From assembly GCF_902833905.1 (NCBI RefSeq), contig NZ_CADFGP010000033.1, forward strand, positions 1-64,000: a stretch of 64,000 bases of DNA, in the 5' to 3' direction. The notes under the pieces were generated by a model that saw only the letters and a list, made by a program, of their open reading frames with translations, searched no databases and had not been told where the DNA came from. Source of the stretch: Paraburkholderia tuberum STM678. GTDB taxonomy: Bacteria; Pseudomonadota; Gammaproteobacteria; Burkholderiales; Burkholderiaceae. Below are positions 62,220-64,000 of this stretch, one piece after another (within the stretch, counting starts at the first letter, position 1; each line of letters begins with the position of its first letter). The position numbers and the translations under genes were made by a program.

Positions 62220-63212
62220 ATGCGAGAAAGCGCAACTTCAGTATATACATTTATGGATTCCGAACTCTGGCTGTCGGACCCTGAAACGGCTTATGCCGAA
62301 TGGCAGCGCGCCGAGGCAACCGGTGCGGATAGGCGCGCGTTTGCCGAGCGCTCCATCGTTCAGCATCGCTCGATGTTTGCCCGCTTCCATCGCTATCTCG
62401 GCGGCCGTGGCATTACCGTGATGGACTTTGGCACTGACCACATCGACGGCTTCTTTGCTGACCTCGACCGCGACTGCGAGCCGGGTACGTCGACACGCCT
62501 TCGTTATCTGAAACTGATGGACCGGCTCTCACGCCATCTATCCCTGCTGGGTCTGCGCACCGACAACCCTGCTGCAAGCCTCCTGCCGCGAGAGCATTGG
62601 CCCGACGATGAGCCGATGCCGGTCTTTCTGTGGCCGGACGAAGATGCCCGTCTTCAGGACGTCTGCCGCGCAGCGACCTTCGAGTCATTCAAGGAACTGC
62701 GTAACCGGGCGATCGTGGCGCTGCTGCTCGGGACCGGTATTACGGCGGCCGAACTCAGCGCGCTGACAGTGGACGATCTCGACGCGCGAGGGGCACGGGT
62801 CAGCGTGTTCGTCAGAAAGCGCGGGCCGCGAATCGCGCGCCGCGTGCCCGTCGACGCGTTCGCGCTTGAGATTGTGAGTGAGTACGCAAAGGCGCGCGCT
62901 GCGCTATCCCCGGCGGACGGTCTGCTTTTTATGGCGACGGCAGGCGGCAAGCCAATGAAGCCCGCAACGCTCGGGCAGTGCGTGCGGAGTGCGCTACGCG
63001 CTGCCGGCGCTGCGGCTGCCGACGAAAGTCCGCGGTTGTTGCGCAACACGTATGGTCGCAGGCACCTTCTGGAAGGCAAGACCAACGAACAGGTGAGCAG
63101 CCTGATGGGCCTGTCCAGCCATAGGACGGCTACCCGGTTGCGCGAGACTATTTTTAACGCTGGTGAGATGGACGAGCAGCAAGGAGAGGATGACGCCGGA
63201 AACGCCGCATAA
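62220..63212 (+). CDS. tyrosine-recombinase-like protein, probably catalytically inactive
   Basis: 330 residues with the two-domain layout of phage-type integrases: a SAM-like DNA-binding domain (about 45-130, RSMFARFHRYLGGRGITVMD), then a catalytic-like domain (about 150-310). The catalytic positions are changed: the usual TGLRxSEL reads GTGITAAELSAL (no Arg), HxLRHTFA reads RLLRNTYGRRHL (no His), and LGHSS....YTH reads MGLSSHRTATRLRE (neither His nor Tyr). It should bind DNA but not recombine it. Related proteins on some megaplasmids may serve maintenance. ATG 62253 is an alternative start. Confidence 0.7.
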   Translation: MRESATSVYTFMDSELWLSDPETAYAEWQRAEATGADRRAFAERSIVQHRSMFARFHRYLGGRGITVMDFGTDHIDGFFADLDRDCEPGTSTRLRYLKLMDRLSRHLSLLGLRTDNPAASLLPREHWPDDEPMPVFLWPDEDARLQDVCRAATFESFKELRNRAIVALLLGTGITAAELSALTVDDLDARGARVSVFVRKRGPRIARRVPVDAFALEIVSEYAKARAALSPADGLLFMATAGGKPMKPATLGQCVRSALRAAGAAAADESPRLLRNTYGRRHLLEGKTNEQVSSLMGLSSHRTATRLRETIFNAGEMDEQQGEDDAGNAA

Positions 63213-63311
63213 GTCTCATGCGTGCCGGGTGCTCCCTTGACTTTGGCCACCGCCGCGTAGCCTGGTGTGTGAACCGTACACGGGGTACGGCCATATCTCC
63301 GGGCTACAGTC

Positions 63312-63767
63312 ATGATCTATAAAAGCGCGTTCAAGGACATCATCTACCCGGCGCAGAATCGGGAGCCACGCGTCACCCGATACCGCATCGTGCTCATGAA
63401 AAATTCCAGGCTGGTTCGAGCGATCGTTCATCTCGTAGCCGACGAGCCGACGCAACCACAATCAACGGAGATCGACACCGCACTCGACGTCGTTCTCAAC
63501 CGGATCATTGAGGCAGAACTGGTCGGCGTGCGCCATGACTGCGTAAGGCTGGTCGTTCAAGCGGACGCGCAGATGACCGAGTACCCGATCACCTTTAACG
63601 CGCTGGATGTGGCGCGGCCCGGCGATTCAGAGAGGCGGCCGCCGCCCACCGCCGATCAGGCAATCCATATCCGCTCGCTCGACGTCGTCGGAGGTTCGGT
63701 TGCGTTCTACGTCGATCGCGAGAGCGGCAAGCCTGTCATCGCCCGCGTTGCGGAAATGCTGCGATGA
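63312..63767 (+). CDS. hypothetical protein
   Basis: 151 residues (MIYKSAFKDIIYPAQNREPR), a mostly beta-strand pattern with AEMLR at the end and RYRIVLMKNSRLVRAIVHLV in the N-terminal third. It overlaps the next gene by 4 bp (ATGA), so the two form an operon and probably act together. No family recognised. Confidence 0.55.
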   Translation: MIYKSAFKDIIYPAQNREPRVTRYRIVLMKNSRLVRAIVHLVADEPTQPQSTEIDTALDVVLNRIIEAELVGVRHDCVRLVVQADAQMTEYPITFNALDVARPGDSERRPPPTADQAIHIRSLDVVGGSVAFYVDRESGKPVIARVAEMLR

Positions 63768-64000
63768 GTGTGCCGTTTCGTCGCTACGCCGTCGGTCGGT
63801 GGGAGTCCCTGTGGGCGAGCCACCCGTACATGTCGCACCGGATACTGATCGACCTCCCAGCCCGGAAAGTCATCGCCGGTGAACACCGCTACTTCAAGGA
63901 ATGGCACTACATGAGCCTGCCCGACCTTGAGTACATGCAGCAAATACTGAACGAGACCTTCGACGACATCTTCGACGAGCCGCAGGACTACGACTTCAAA
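63764..64000 (+). CDS. hypothetical protein, continues beyond the window
   Basis: 79 codons from ATG 63764 to the window end without a stop. It begins MSVPFRRYAVGRWESLWASH and includes ARKVIAGEHRYFKEWHYMSL, then an acidic stretch (ETFDDIFDEPQDYD). It is coupled to the preceding gene by a 4-bp overlap. Function unknown. Confidence 0.55.
   Translation, partial: MSVPFRRYAVGRWESLWASHPYMSHRILIDLPARKVIAGEHRYFKEWHYMSLPDLEYMQQILNETFDDIFDEPQDYDFK

Noticed and set aside
1..64000. tRNA, rRNA, CRISPR arrays and riboswitches
   Set aside because: I looked for cloverleaf ends, rRNA landmarks and regularly spaced repeats and found none that could be supported by eye.

Overview
The window looks like an accessory region of a Burkholderiales genome (Burkholderia, Paraburkholderia or Caballeronia type), probably on a plasmid or secondary replicon. 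Evidence is the high GC content, the autotransporter and porin types, PHA-metabolism remnants, the many insertion sequences and a maintenance-like gene set at the right end. No tRNA, rRNA or CRISPR array was recognised.

Layout. 0-4 kb: a large autotransporter adhesin with a 540-bp internal tandem duplication. 4-8.5 kb: an IS5-type transposase, an IS66 element (tnpA, tnpB, truncated tnpC) and a truncated IS21 istA. 8.9-31.6 kb: an exopolysaccharide (EPS) locus. Its core (11.3-23.7 kb, + strand) encodes an undecaprenyl-phosphate sugar-1-P transferase, Wza, Wzb, Wzc, WecB, WecC, a Wzx-like flippase, a heparin-lyase-like polysaccharide lyase, a WecG-type GT26 transferase and a Wzy-like polymerase. 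An IS630 element lies behind it, and a GT4 glycosyltransferase and GlmS are on the opposite strand. Three paralogous GlxA/AraC-type regulators flank the locus, and a divergent RmlC-like protein lacking key catalytic residues sits at its left edge. Together the genes suggest a Wzx/Wzy-dependent polymer containing N-acetylmannosaminuronic acid (ManNAcA), with GlmS feeding UDP-GlcNAc supply.

31.8-45.6 kb: a mobile-element graveyard. It holds a porin remnant and an IS21 element whose istA is split by a complete recombinases-in-trio (RIT) element with 34-bp perfect inverted ends. An orphan methyltransferase and a serine recombinase follow, then IS5, IS6 and IS30 scraps, a frameshifted phasin, a truncated phaB fused in frame to an intact cspA, two remnants resembling type III secretion chaperones, and the 3' half of a group II intron.

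45.6-54.3 kb: a Tn3-family transposon of the Tn4651 (tnpT/tnpS/tnpA) type with 38-bp terminal repeats. Its cargo is a SEC-C protein, a frameshifted hypothetical, a UPF0158 protein and a GIY-YIG nuclease-like protein with a separate C-terminal domain. 54.6-57.8 kb: two related ISNCY-type elements in tandem, bracketed by two copies of a similar hairpin. 58-64 kb: small, mostly unrecognised genes that look like replicon-backbone genes: two identical 16-bp parS-like palindromes, a possible partition-associated protein, a lipoprotein, a ribbon-helix-helix-like protein and a tyrosine-recombinase-like protein that appears to have lost its catalytic residues.
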